From Ramazzottius varieornatus (lineage: Eukaryota > Tardigrada > Eutardigrada > Parachela > Ramazzottiidae), in contig BDGG01000017.1 in NCBI GenBank assembly GCA_001949185.1, forward strand, positions 248,001 to 312,000: a stretch of 64,000 nucleotides of DNA, read 5' to 3'. Under the pieces are notes generated by a model. The model saw nothing but the letters and a program-made list of their open reading frames with translations. It searched no databases and had not been told where the DNA came from. Positions 45,957 to 58,805 of the stretch are shown here, piece after piece. Position 1 is the stretch's first letter, and each line of letters starts with the position of its first letter. The translations under genes were made by a program, and so were the position numbers.

Positions 45957-48900
45957 ATGAATACTCCGCAGCATGGACTCTACAAAGCGGCTCATTCTAC
46001 TCAGACACAGAGGAATGGCTTACCACCGAAGACGTCAAAACCTCTACTATCATCACCTTCCACTGTACCCACAAATATCGCCAGCGGAGGTCGTCAGGAC
46101 GAGGTGTATCAGGATAATCTGAGAGCATCCAGCTTTAGCTCGAACAGCTCGTCTTCTTCCATCAACCTCAACGGAAGTGCTTCATATGGTCACAATGGAA
46201 GCAGACATCCAGTGGAAAATTCGACCGGTCAGAATAACGCTAAAAACGTTTTTATTGTACCCCTACATAGTAAAATAAATTACGGTTACAAACTAGACAG
46301 AAGTGTTTCCCTAAGTGGCGCATACTCTCAGTGTTATTAGCCGAAACTGTGCGCCACTTGGGAAAATTGTCTGCTCGAGTTTGTTTGCCCTTACAGCTGC
46401 ACAACATGCATCCTACCGAAATCTACTCCTGCTGTAGTGCCGTGAATTATGGATATTCAACTTCCTAACGCTCTTGCAGGATCGAAATGGACGAAAGAGA
46501 CGACGTCGCCAGTAAAATCCTTCCCTGTGTCCGCCCATGAATCTCACCCCGAATCTCTAAGTCGTCCTTCACTTTCCTCCGTCTCGGCGGTCCAAGCGTC
46601 CCTGCCCGCTCTGGAAGCCCGGCATGTCAAGAGCCAGGAAGTCGCGAAGCCTATTTTACAGCACGCCATGGCGCCCAGAAAATCCATTGGAATATCATCT
46701 CAAACACCCGGGACCTTTCAGCGGTACAATGTCAACCCGAGCCGTCCCAAGGCCGTCGGTCCGCTGGCTTCCGGACGCTGCGAAGCATTGACGTTGGTCA
46801 ACGCTGCACCACCGCCGCCACCACCGGCCTACGATCAACTTCAGCATTTGAACGGGACGACAACCAGTCAGAAAGCACTATTCGGGACGAACGGAAGTAT
46901 CTCGGTGGAGAATGAACAACAGCCGGGACAAAATACGGGTAACGGATATTGATTTGCGGGAACCTGCATACGGTCCATGGGTGGTTTAAAAGGATTGAAG
47001 TTTGCTAGTTTGTGATGGGTGCAGCCACATGCTGAATATACCGTAGAAAAATACCATGTTTGGAACGCATGTCAAACACCTGTATACAAATTGTTCAAGT
47101 TGTTGAGCAGCTACACGTTCGCAGGGCTGTGAAAGAGTGATCCACGAAAGTTTTCATTGGTGTGTACCATTCTTTTTTCCGTAGGGTACAACAAGCACGC
47201 GATGGTTTTGATGTCGCCGATGGAAAGACCCGACACCGAAGACTCCGTCATATCCGAGGAAGATCCACGTCCAGAACTGTACATATCAAACAGGCCTCGG
47301 TGGTCCGCCAAAGCCTACCAGTTGTACATGACACTCCGGCTAGAGAATATCCTCAAGTACTGCGAAGAACGACGCCATCGGCGGCTGCTGTTGGAGCAGG
47401 AGCTGGACAAGAGCGACTTTGATGAAGAACGACGGCAGCTTTTCCGGCAGGCTCTGAACCATCACGAAAGCAGGCATCTGCGGTGGAAGAGGTCCAGGAA
47501 GATGGGCACCAAGGACTTCGACAAAGTTCGGACGGTAAGCTAGACTTCCCATCAGACTCGGCAAAGCCGTTTTCCTAAGTAACGCACTTTTCTCGTATTG
47601 CTGGCGGAAAACGTACCCCACTTGGCAGAGCAGTCTTGTCGAGTTCCATAGTGGCACACGTTTTCAGCCAAAAGCACCGTAAACGTGCGCCACTTGGGAA
47701 GTAATCTTACCGGGTTCCCAAGTGGCGAACGCTTTCAGCCAGTATCACTGAAAGCGCACCACTCGGGGGGAACAGTCGTGTTGAGTGTATGTGCTGGGCT
47801 CTCGAGTAACCGACAAGAATAAGTTATTCTGCTTCGTGGCAGGTTGGAGTGGGTGCCTTCGGGGAGGTGGTGTTAGCCAGAAAGAAAGATTCGGGTGATT
47901 ACTTCGCCATCAAAATACTGAACAAAGCTGACATCAAAAGAAGGAACCAGGATGCGCATGTGACAGCGGAGAGGGATATCTTGTCGGAAGCCAGCAACGA
48001 ATGGGTCGTCAAACTGTTTTATTCCTTCCAAGACGAGGTTTGTACCAGTCAAGCCAGCCTATGGCATCTTTAAAAATCCATAAATGTGCGGTGTGCAAAA
48101 TACAGTATCTGGCGTGGCATCTCTCGATGCTCGGGTGATGTAGTAAAATGGTGATGCTCGTTTCACATGACTCACTTGGACGGACAGAATCTGTCGGTCT
48201 AACTATTAAACTGAGTTTATCTGGCTCAAGCCGCGGGGTATGGCTCAAACTTCAACTGTAAGTCACGTATTGGGTGACCGTCGAGTTCGGCCCCGTGAGC
48301 TTCGTGGTGCGATGGGCGAGTTGGTTTGTACTGAAAGGATGCTTTCTTTCCATGGGTCGGGTGCGTTCTGGTACAAGGCTTGTTAGTGTTTTCACGGGTT
48401 TTGATTTCCGGTCAAGTGATCTCTGGATATCGTTCTTATGACGAACTTCGGATTGACTCCAGTATCATATTTGTTCAGGGACTGTTTTTACGTGGTTTTG
48501 TAAGATTTGTTGTGGTGGAATGTGAAATAACGAAAAGGACCTTTCTCGCGTGTCTTAAATATTAAAAAATCAAATTACAGTACTTTCGTTGAGATTATAA
48601 AATTATAAAATTTAGTGTAAAAAGGTGGACAGTCTGAACGCACTTCGGGGAACGATAAATATTTATATCTTGAATCACAATCACAAACTGGTTGTGTTAC
48701 TATTAAAGGTTAGAATAGCTTCTCGCGAGAATGACTTTTTTATTATTTGGGAATGTTTCGTGTTTTCATAGGTCAACCTGTACTTCGTAATGGAGTACGT
48801 GGCAGGCGGCGACCTGATGCGCGTCCTGGAAGAACTTCAGCAGTTCGACGAAGAACTGGCTCGCTTCTACACGTCCGAGCTGGTCCTGGCCATAGGTTCC

Positions 48901-50762
48901 GTCCACGAGATGGGCTTTGTCCATCGAGACATCAAGCCCGACAACATCCTCATCGACCGGCACGGTCACATCAAGTTGACGGACTTCGGCTTGTGTACGG
49001 GGCACCGCTGGACCCACCGCTCGCAGAACTACCACGCGAGCGAGACCGCGCAGACCATTCACGTTCGTACGGACTCTCTGGCTTTCCCCAACAGGCAGCA
49101 CCAGATACAGGCGACCAACCAGCATAAACGCGGATCGGGAAGACGGTTGGGCGGACCTATGCTCCATCGCAGTAAGAAGGTCCACCAGAGGCAGTTGGCG
49201 CACTCACAAGTCGGAACTCCCGTACGCATTCTCATTCTCATTATACTTCCATACCGTTTTTGAATGATCATTCTCCCTAGCATGGAAGCTCGGTAGAAAA
49301 ACTCGACAAGATCGTTTTCTCAAGTGGCAAGCCAGTATGGCTGAAGACGTGCGCTATTTGAGACTGACGACCTTGCCATGTTTTCCATGTGGCGCTGTCG
49401 GAAGCTGATGACAATGATGACATGCGCCACTGGAAGAGACAATCTTGTCGAGCTGATTTACCGAACTTTCAGTTTGTGGTGGGGAACTGTGTGATGTTTC
49501 ATTTGTGGTGGTCTTCCTCCTTCAGAATTATATGGCACCGGAAGTGATCACGTCCAACAGTCAGTCAGGTATGTGAGTTTGAGAAGGAGTGGACTGGTGC
49601 CAGCAGTATCAGACGGGAATTTTGAAGATTGATGGATTGACAGGTTATACTCAAGTTTGTGATTGGTGGAGCATGGGTGTCATCCTGTACGAGATGCTGT
49701 ATGGAAGACCGCCATTCCACGCGGAAAGCGCCGAAGATATCCAGTACAACGTGAGTGCACCACCAAGTTCTCCGATCAAATTTCGCCTTCCTTCTAGGGT
49801 ATCGGGAATGTGTCTGATCTGAGCGATGGTAGATTTTCAGACTTGAACAAGCAAAAATTCCATCTGACAAAGGCAGATTTATTAATTAATTTTTGAGACT
49901 CTCAGTGCTTGACTGGTGATACCCGTGCTCTGATCGGCAGAAAGCAGCGGGCAGACGAGCGTTCTTCTACGATACTTTACAAACTGTATGACGTTTAGTT
50001 TCGTATCATTATATTTTTGGTATCGTACTGTAGATTATCCATCATGACGAGACATTACGACTGAACATGGGCTACAACCTGTCCCCGGCTGCCGTGGACC
50101 TTGTCGCCGGTCTAATCTGCAGCGCCGAAGATCGGTTGGGCAGTCGCGGTACCGACGAGATCAAGAACCATCCCTTCTTCCAGGAAGTCGACTGGTCCTC
50201 GGACCTGCGCCAACGCCAAGCACCCTATGTCCCGCTGATCCGTAGCCCAGAAGACACCTCCAACTTTGACGTCTTCCCCGAATACTCGTCGGCCTTCCCC
50301 TCCGAGTCCGCGTCATCCAAATCGTCCCTCCAGTCCAGCCCGCAAAAGACTAACAACCCCAGTCCCGCCATGGACGACAAGAGTCACCACTTTTTCGAGT
50401 TTACTTTCCGACGCTTCTTTGATACTCAAACTTTTGACAAGGTGGCTGTCTTGCGCACACCCATTTGTGAAAATGAAGAGGGTAACGCGGTACCGGACTA
50501 TTCCAGCCAGTATAATCTCCATCAACCGGCGAACGACTCGTGGAACGTCACGGCACCACCACCGTTACTGACCCAGAGTTATGCGCCGGAAAGTGCGATG
50601 GCCTACCAGTGTATCCGCGAACCACCACCGTACTCGGCCGCAGTCAACTTTGACGCTGCAATTCTGAGAGGCTTGAATGTGACTGGTCGAATACAAGGAA
50701 TTTCGGGGCATGTCCAACCAAGATCTGCTCAACGTGATGACAATGCAGCTGTTTATGTATGA
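45957..50762 (+). CDS. LATS: LATS/Warts Hippo-pathway kinase
   Basis: Exons 45957-46269, 46480-46938, 47185-47534, 47843-48037, 48772-49221, 49526-49568, 49644-49750 and 50034-50762 encode 881 residues. The disordered N-terminus has a PPAY (PPxY) motif at 46821. The MOB-binding helix region ([17 protein letters not shown]) precedes the AGC kinase domain: [19 protein letters not shown] lysine, HRDIKPDN (about 490), DFG (510), and the NDR/LATS insert before [15 protein letters not shown] with activation-loop Ser 584. The hydrophobic motif [10 protein letters not shown] carries the expected Thr 763. LATS is activated by MST/Hippo and MOB1 and phosphorylates YAP/Yorkie. A second PPPY lies after the kinase (about residue 836). 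Introns hold six family-1 palindromes. Confidence 0.95.
46311..46360. repeat. Family-1 palindrome, single unit
   Basis: CTAAGTGGCGCATAC, loop CAGTGTTATTAGCCG, right arm GTGCGCCACTTG. LATS intron 46270-46479. Confidence 0.85.
47575..47766. repeat. Family-1 palindrome array, three units
   Basis: Units start at 47575, 47648 and 47719 (73 and 71 bp). The array takes up most of LATS intron 47535-47842. Confidence 0.85.
49321..49433. repeat. Family-1 palindrome array, two units
   Basis: Units start at 49321 and 49386. The left flank AAACTCGACAAGATCGTTTT at 49300 shows the full outer arm of the repeat. LATS intron 49222-49525. Confidence 0.8.
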
Positions 50763-50860
50763 ATTTCATTTTTCTTGTGTATTTTTGTGAAAGAAGTGTC
50801 AACTGTATGCTGTGAGACAACTTCGGACGTCGGCAAATGAATCGAACACGATCGTTATAT

Positions 50861-50909
50861 CAAGTGGCGCACTATTTCGTTGTTGTTGGCTGGAAGGGTG
50901 CGCCAGTTG
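50861..50909. repeat. Family-1 palindrome, single unit
   Basis: Arms CAAGTGGCGCAC and GTGCGCCAGTTG with TTGTTGTTGGCTGG inside, 100 bp after the LATS stop. Confidence 0.85.
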
Positions 50910-51489
50910 GGAAACGATCGTGCTCAAGTCATTTGTCGACGTCTTACTAACCGTACGTGGATAACTTTGAACATAATTAGTACAAGAATGCAACAAGCAG
51001 AAGCATGCGATACAGAATGTTCGACGTAAACTATAAGAGCTATTCAGAGCTATTGAGAAGCCAGTTTCTTTGAGCCGTCGTCTGGCATAAAGGATATTCT
51101 TACGAGCAGAAGAAGTTAGGTAGCAGAAAAGAAGCCGATCATGAATTTTGGAAACACGCAACTTTTTTGCACCGAAAGTCTACCAAATGTCAAGTCAAAA
51201 GTTTGAAGTACAGGTAACGTTACCACCCAAGATTTCTTCCAGTGGTACAGAACCTGAATAATGCGACGAGTTAGGGCATGCGCCACCGGAAACGGTATCC
51301 GGGGAAACTGTCGTGCTTGATGCAGAAGATGGGCTTGTAGGCGTTTGCCGTGCACTGTCTACCACTCCTTCTAGTTCGCAATGCTCTTCCTCTGGAAATC
51401 CAAATTTCTGAATCTAAAGTTCAAGGTCATTCTTCATTACACAGGGAGTTGGGTCAGGTCCGAGCGATTTGAATGAACTTCCGAAATGG
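50910..51489. other. Intergenic, LATS to SLC9C
   Basis: No repeat or exon is firmly supported. An acceptor-like TTACACAG at 51441 precedes an open frame in phase with SLC9C (GVGSGPSDLNELPKW), so SLC9C may start further upstream. Confidence 0.4.
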
Positions 51490-54400
51490 ATGATCGCGAT
51501 GGAAGCTGCCAGTGGGCTATGGCAAATATCATCCGCCGTCTTGGTAAATATTTTTCTACAGCTGTACCTTGTCAGCTGTCTCCCGTTTATTGACATCTCG
51601 GTGCCGTCTCAAGCGATCCATTACCCAAACGATAATCACAAATTAGTCGGTAAGTCTCAACTTGGCTACGCATCAATATTAACACCGCAAATTTGGCGCG
51701 CAGGGCTGACAAAAGGTTACAGCAGGCAGAGGTGTGCCAGTGCCTGCATTCCGACCAGTTGATTGGGTTGATCGGACCAATACACACTCGCACCTCGCAA
51801 ATATCGTGGCTCTTTTCAGGTTCCGTTCTTCCCAAAGAATTGTCCCGTTCTCGTTCCAAGCGTTCTTCCTACGACATCAATGGCGATGGAGAACATCCAC
51901 CTACGGAGCACGAGAGGGAAGACGACTCGGTTCTGCGCCATTGCTTCAAGACGCACAACCTGTCCACGCATCACACAGCTCCCGGCCATGAGTTGCACTT
52001 GGAGCGCTGCACGGCGCATGCCTACGACGAGAACTCTCCCCATATCCACTCGCCCGCCATATTCTTCATCACTATCACGCTGGTTACCGGCAGCTTAGCG
52101 CTGATCGTTATTCACGTTGTCCATCACTATGTCATGATTCCCTACACTGTTGTGGTCTTGCTGCTGGGATGTGTTTACGGCTTGATCGTCCGCACAAACT
52201 GCGCTAAACTCAGCTGGTTCACCCTCATCACCGATATTAACGCCGAAGTTTTTCTTCTCATCTTCCTACCCGTTCTTATCTACGAAAGCGCCTTCACCAT
52301 GCAGATTTATCTCTTCCACAAGCTGTTGCTGCACATGCTCATCGTTGGCAGCATTGGAATGGGTAAAAAATCTGTATCACAACCGCTTGCATTCGTGCAT
52401 TTACGCCACTGCGATCAGCTGTTCATGTATGCTCACTGTGACGTCATCTGCGGATAGAAAGTTTTTTCCAGCTTTCGTGCTTAAGTTAGTATTCTGAGCA
52501 ATGTTTTCTGTCTTGCAGGTTTGGCCTTTGTGGCTTTGGCGTATCTTTCGGTGGCCATCTTCAGTGCTTCCGTCCCTTGCTGGAACATTTACGTTGGCTT
52601 AATATTCTCGGCGATCATTAGCGCCATCGACCCTGTTCCCGTCATACCGCTGCTAAAAGAATCTGGTAACATACGGCAAATTTTTATCATTGAGTGCTGA
52701 AGCGGAAGTGGACTGAATTTGGTTTACTTTCGCAGGGTCGGTCAAGTCGTTAACTGTTGTTTTAGAAGGTACGTCGTTGTTAAGCGAAGCCACCGCTGTG
52801 GTTCTGTACAAGCTCTGCTCGAAGATACTGAGCAATACCGAGATGACGGTTTACGAAGAGATCGGCTACGTCTGCCGGATGATCCTGGGCGGACCGGCAT
52901 GGGGTGGGTACGTTGATCACCTTCACTCCTTTTTTTCCTCCTTTCCCTACTGCCTAACGCCTCACTTGTACCGCTGTTCATCATGCGATGACTCTTGTAG
53001 GGTTGTTCATGGGCATTCTGGAAACAACGATTCTGTCGCGTATGACCAACATGTGGGAGAGTGAAGTCATCCTGATACTCAGCGTCCCTTACGTTACGTT
53101 CTGGTTCGCCGACGCTGTCTTTGGCATCAGCGGAGCCTTAGCAGTTTTGGTCTTGGGTTTATGGATGAGCTCTCATCGCGCCATCGTCCAGAGCGCTACT
53201 GCCCGTACGGTCCAGCGGTAAAAATTTAACTATTTACTGGAAAAACGATCTTGTTGGATTTTTTTACTGAGGGTCCGAATTACATTTTCTTTCTTATATT
53301 TTAGGTTGTGGGAATGTATGAAGCTGATTGCAGACACGCTCATCTACAGCATCTTTGGCGTACTCATCACAGAAACAGCAGTCACCCATCTGCAACCAGA
53401 AGACTACTGGATGATCCTTCTGATCAGCCTAGCAGCGCTTCTAGTAAGGTCAGTAGCAGAGAACACACTTCCCTGTCGTCAGAACCCGAAGTGAATGATT
53501 TTTCATTAGGTTTGCTTGTAGAGGTGCGTCGTTTTGCCTGCTGCAGCCGATCCTGTCCCGTATCGGTATCGGTCAACAGGTCTTCACCTGGCCACACATT
53601 TTCGTGCTGGTGTGGGGCGGCTTCCGTGGTGCGGTGACGCTGTCGTTGGGTCTGCTGGCTACTGACGCAGGTGGCGTACTGGCCAACTATGACGCTGATG
53701 TCTCCTCCAAGGTCGTCTTCCATTCCGCCGGCATTGTCATGTTCACTAATATCTTCAACGCTTCCACTATGCGCTACTTTCTGTCCAAAATAGGTAAAGT
53801 CAGAATCCGCACATCAAAGTCTGGGTACTGCTAACAAACTGCGTTCAAGCAGCACAGTTTATTGTAAGGTTGTCGAGTTAGGTCATTGAAAGTAGGCAGT
53901 GACAATTCTGCAAGAACCGGCATACTTGTACAGTACACGAAATGTGTGGTCCGCTGTATGCAGGTGTATCAAGGTTCGGCTGTTGACTTTCTTGTCCTGT
54001 TGTACATTAAAATGTGAGTGTTGCAGGTGTGCTGGACTTTCCGCTGTCGAGACTGATCAGCCTAAACATCGCATTGGACCACTTACGAGAAATGCAGAAA
54101 GAACAGATCGACATCTACGCGGCAGATCATTACATGACGGATACCGACTGGATCAAGGTCCAAGAGCTGACGACGTTCGACAAACAAGACTTCGGTGTCC
54201 ATCCCGATTTCACCAAGGTAAGTGGTGTCTGAATCCTATGTGGAAGCTCTTTGGGATGAATGCCAGTTTTTAATTGTAGTTTCGGGACGTGGAAATGCAC
54301 TTCATGATGCGCCAGCACGAAGATTCTTTAGCCATGCGGAGGAACGCCCTCTATCCGATCCACCCAACCCACGGTCAATTCCTTCCTCGTATTGACCATC

Positions 54401-57400
54401 ACCGCATTGACCACACCGACCTTCACGTCTCGTCGGACATTGATCTGAAAAGAGAGTTGACACCGGAACAGGTCAAGGAAGTTCAAAGCATCGCGCGGTT
54501 ACGCCTGATCAAAGCCAAAAAAGTACGATAACATTCACTATGACAATTTCATTACATCTTATGGTTTATTTGAGCCTTGCTTTCAGACCTCATACTGGAA
54601 GCAGTTCCGCAATGGAACTCTGAGCCAAGGCGGTGTGGAACTGCTGGACGACCTAACGGACACCTTGCTCCATAGCGAGCACGGCATGGTTGGTTCGGAA
54701 GACATCATTCATCATCTTCGAAGTGAAAAATGGGCAGGCTTTGTAAGTCCGGAAGAGATTTCGGCTTTTCTTCTCTGTTTTGTATTTGTACCTTTTTCTT
54801 TTTTTTCTGGAACTTTAAAAAATATTATGGAGACAGGCAAACGGAGTGGACGAGATCTTGATCTCAAGTGGCGCATTTTTTCATCCAGTACCACGGCAAA
54901 CATGCGCCACTTGGCAGAAGCAGTCTAGTCAAGTCTTTTAGGTGGCGCACACGCTCAGCTAATGTTAATGAAACTGCGCGCCACTTGAGAACGATCTTGA
55001 TATTCGGTTGGCCCAACTCCCATTGTTCAATATGATACGTTTTGCAAAATCTCAGAATATCCTACGGATATTTCCACCGATGTAATGCGGTTGATAAGTT
55101 GAGTTTTGCTTTGTGTTGGTAGAAGCGGACGCTGATGAAGTTCCACCGGATCGAGATGCAGAAGTATTCGAACGAGTACATAGCTCCCAGTGAGCCACGG
55201 CGGCTCTTCTTCTACCACATTGCTATTTCTCGCTGGCTAGAGTACTTCATCTACTTCGTCAACATTTTCAACTGTTCGGACACTATAGCCGACTGGATCA
55301 TCCACGGTGAGACGGTTGAGATCAACTGGCGAACTACCCTGTTCCTCTACCTGAACGTCTGCTTCTTACTGATCTACATCACCGAAGCTGCCATCAAAGT
55401 AAGCCCGATATCTTTGCCACCTGCATACACGTAACCGTGGAGTTTGGTCGGCGGTAATGTATGCATGTATCTGAGGGATTTCGGTTACAGGTTTACGAGT
55501 TGGGTTGGAGGGGTTATTGGGGTTCGACGTGGTACAGCTGGAACCGGGTGGACTTTCTGCTGTTGATGGTCAGCTGCATCGACATTATCGTGGCGTTTGT
55601 TTGTCTGTACGTTGACCACGATGAGGGGAAGGTTGTTGTGGGACCAGCAGCGCTGAGCGTCCTGAGGATCTTTCGTTTCTTCCGGCTGATTCGCCTACTG
55701 CGAGCCTTCCAGTTGCTCAAGGTACATGATGAATCTTGTCCAATAAGGTTGGGTCGGCGTGATCAGTTGCATAAATTTAAAAAAGAGTTAGCTTGGTGGG
55801 CAAAAAACATGTAGCAACCTTTCATCGCTCGAGTTGCGAGAAAACAGCTGAAGATCAGTCCCAAGGCCGTAAGGTACACATCGCTGATGACGTAGCCGTT
55901 TTCTGTCTAGAGCTTTAGACGATATGCCTGTATGTCACAGCAGACAGGCAGCAGGTAAATGTACGTTACGTAAGTGTCCGTAAGGTCGCTGGAGCTTTGC
56001 CGAACAAGTGATGAGGGACAGAAAATATCTGAATGCAAACACATTTCGGTCGACTGATAGACAGAAAAGACGAAGGTTGTGTGACTAAGCTGCACAACTG
56101 GTCAACTCTTGGCATTTTTTAGCCGGTTGTGCCGTTCGTCCTTAAGTTTCTGGACGAAAGCGTCAACTCCCACCTGTACTATGCCTTCGACCTGGCACGG
56201 GCTTTCGTCATCGGCCAGGAAGAAACCAACGTCATCCTGCCTACTCTCATCGGTTACCGCCCTTTGATCGCCCAAATCAAGAGTCGCTCTCAAGCCGACG
56301 CCCAGTTCATCAACAAGGAACTAGGCTTGCTTAACGAACAGCGCCCCGACGTGGCGGCTGCCGTCAAGACCCGACAAGCAGCCAGGAGTATTCTCAACCA
56401 TACAAGGGATACCGTCTTGGATATGCACAAGAAGGGTGTGCTGGACGATGATGATGTCAAGGTTAATTCTTGTCTCTTTTGCTTCCTTTTCGCCTGTTGG
56501 AATTGTCTTTTGAAGCTTTGTGCTTTTTCTGCTTAGAATTTCATGGAGGAATTCGGGGCCAAGGTTAAAAAGCTCAGTCATTTCCCCCATTCCATACTGG
56601 TGCTCGGTGGACGCGAAAGACTGTGGAACGTCCCCTGGATTTATGGTACGGTGTAATTCTGACGTTAAAAAACGGTCGTCGATTGAATGTCGTGAATCTT
56701 CAGTGGTACATGCACGACGAGAAATTATGGGGCCAGTCAAAATTATGGGTCCAGGCGGAAAAGACGGCAAAATGAAAATTCAAACGTAGAAAAGTGTCCA
56801 GAAAAGCATTACTATGAATCGGTCGTGTACGTATGTGCTTCCGTAGCGCCGTAGCGAAAAGGCCTGGCCCATAATTTCTCGTCGTACATGTACTGTGAGG
56901 GTGGCAATTATTAGAATTTGGCTGATTTTTGGGGGTTAGGTAACAAGCAAGTGTTCGAGATTATCAAGGCTCTCTTCAGCGAGCGCAAGTACAAGCGCGG
57001 TGAGCGAGTGGAAGTCTGTGGGGAGGCAGCTGCCGGTATCTACTTCATCGTCAGTGGCGTCCTCTCTCGCACTTTCCCACAAAACTACATTGACAGCGAG
57101 CTCGGTGAGATTTATGATTCGGACAGTCTGGAAGTAACCTACGATTATGTCAAGAAGGAGATACCACTGCGTTCCTCCGACTACATTGTGCCGGGTACCA
57201 TGATGAATGTCCAAAGCGTCTTGCTGGGCTTCCCCCGTAGATCTCACGTGACGTGCGAGACGGCGCTAAGTGTGCTCTTCCTGGATGGTGTTACGCTGAT
57301 GAAGACAATTAAAACGTTACCGGCGCTGGAAGCACACATCTGGAGGACGGTGGCGGTGTGCGTCGCTCTGAATATCGTCATTAAGATGGGTGCTTTAACT

Positions 57401-58401
57401 GTAAGCGTCAGCTCAGCAAACAAACCCTACAAGATCGTTTCTTCAAGTGGCGCATGCTTGCACTGTTGCCGGGTAAAGAAGTGCGCCACTTGGGGTACGC
57501 GACAAGACAGTACCGAATTGGCGCACCCTTTCAGCTAATAACACTGACGGCGTGCTCCACTTGGGGAAAACAGTCTTGTCGAGTTCCTTTACCCAACTCG
57601 CAAGTTTTGGTACTTGTAAACTGTATGATCTAGCAAACTGATTCGATGAAGTGAATGTAGGATAACTCAACTTCTGCCGAGCGGCATCGTCTATCGCGCG
57701 GGGCGGTTCGCTTGGTCCATGAAGGCGTTCACGTTTCGGGTTTGGATCAGTTTAGTGACGTTTTTCTGATCGCTGGTGTCGTCAAAGAGTTGTCTACGCT
57801 TGATCGAGAAGTTCTACATGCGCCGAGAAAAGTCTCGCCAGCGTATCGCGAACTGGAAGTCTCGCAGGGCCGAGACGCCACCTACGATGCCGTAAGTGTG
57901 GCCTCGACTGAGCACTCGAGGGTTTTCAATTTTGATTTTCAGTACGAATGCAGACCGTAAGAGCGTAATCTCTGCGCTCTGCAGGAAGAACAAGAAGTGT
58001 ACCCAGGGTACGCCGTGTTTTTGCTCGTTCCACCCGGTGAGCAGGACATTAGCAACATCAACATTCACGACAGTCAGACAGCTCTGGTGGAACCCGAAGT
58101 AAAAGCCGCCCCATCCAGCATGGATTTGACGGTCAAAAGCGGCAATGCGCGGGACTGGTTGTATAACTGGCTACCCTTGATCCGGCCCTCAGCTAAGAAC
58201 GTCGCCTCTTCAGCTCCGACGGCTGCACAACCGATGGCTTCTTCGACCGGTCTGGATCCGCGTCGCGCGAGTAACGTCGGACAGATCATCACTTATGCCA
58301 AGGAAGAAGAAAGGCGTCGCTCCAGAGTGCAGTATAACAGTGTCCTGACGGACCTCAACCAAGCGCGTTTGACCAGTAATCGCAAAAGCTGGCTGAACTG
58401 A
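51490..58401 (+). CDS. SLC9C: Sperm-type Na+/H+ exchanger with voltage sensor and cyclic-nucleotide domain
   Basis: Seventeen exons (51490-51649, 51820-52362, 52519-52665, 52736-52903, 53001-53217, 53305-53448, 53510-53793, 54027-54217, 54280-54522, 54587-54742, 55123-55398, 55491-55721, 56123-56461, 56537-56645, 56940-57400, 57661-57891, 57985-58401) encode 1438 residues from the first Met. Order: NHE transmembrane domain (about 125-555) with IDPVPV ion-site and VWGGFRGAVTLSLGL motifs, linker, a four-helix voltage sensor (about 755-920) whose S4 reads SVLRIFRFFRLIRLLRAF (five Arg at every third position), then a cNMP-binding domain (about 1070-1220). This trio is unique to SLC9C, the hyperpolarisation- and cAMP-gated exchanger that raises sperm pH. 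The extreme N-terminus is uncertain. Introns contain four family-1 palindromes, two family-2 and one mariner-like MITE. Confidence 0.94.
53916..53966. repeat. Family-2 palindrome
   Basis: ACCGGCATACTTGTAC faces GTATGCAGGTG. SLC9C intron 53794-54026. Confidence 0.5.
54865..54988. repeat. Family-1 palindrome array, two units
   Basis: Units start at 54865 and 54940 (75 bp) in SLC9C intron 54743-55122. Confidence 0.85.
55418..55473. repeat. Family-2 palindrome (near-minimal intron)
   Basis: CACCTGCATACACG faces GTATGCATGTATCTG. The host SLC9C intron 55399-55490 is only 92 bp, so the element is most of it. Confidence 0.55.
56709..56890. mobile_element. Mariner-like MITE, copy A
   Basis: The terminal inverted repeats (CATGCACGACGAGAAATTAT and inverse with one mismatch) are flanked by TA on both sides. 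The 182-bp body has no ORF. SLC9C intron 56646-56939. Confidence 0.8.
57444..57563. repeat. Family-1 palindrome array, two units
   Basis: Units start at 57444 and 57514. The left flank CCTACAAGATCGTTTC is the outer arm. SLC9C intron 57401-57660. Confidence 0.85.
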
Positions 58402-58805
58402 ACTGAACTGATGGCCCACTTCCCTGTCCCAAAAGCCTTTTGATGTTTACTCCGTTTCTCTTATATTTTTGGCTTAATGTTTCTTGCTGTCTCCTTTTTA
58501 TTTACAACTGGTGAAAGATTTTTACTCATTGATAGAAAGGGTAGAAACATGTATAGTAATGATTTTTTCTTAAAGGAGTAACGTTGAGATCGCAGGAACT
58601 TGTGAACCGTGCAACAAAGTTAAACGATAAAGGTCAGCGAAATGCCTTGTCCGGATATCTGTGTGCAACAAACGACGTTTCTTGTGTGAGAAAGTTGATG
58701 GGAAAGTAGGTACGTCGATCCTTTCACGTCGGTAGCTCTACAAGACAAATGAAGTTAAGGTGGAAGTATCTGATGCTGCGCGGTACGATCTGGGAGAGTA
58801 CTTAC
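58402..58805. other. 3' flanks of SLC9C and the glycine-rich gene
   Basis: T-rich sequence after the SLC9C stop. A possible last exon of the minus-strand glycine-rich gene may lie near 58570-58690, but I could not confirm it. Confidence 0.35.
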
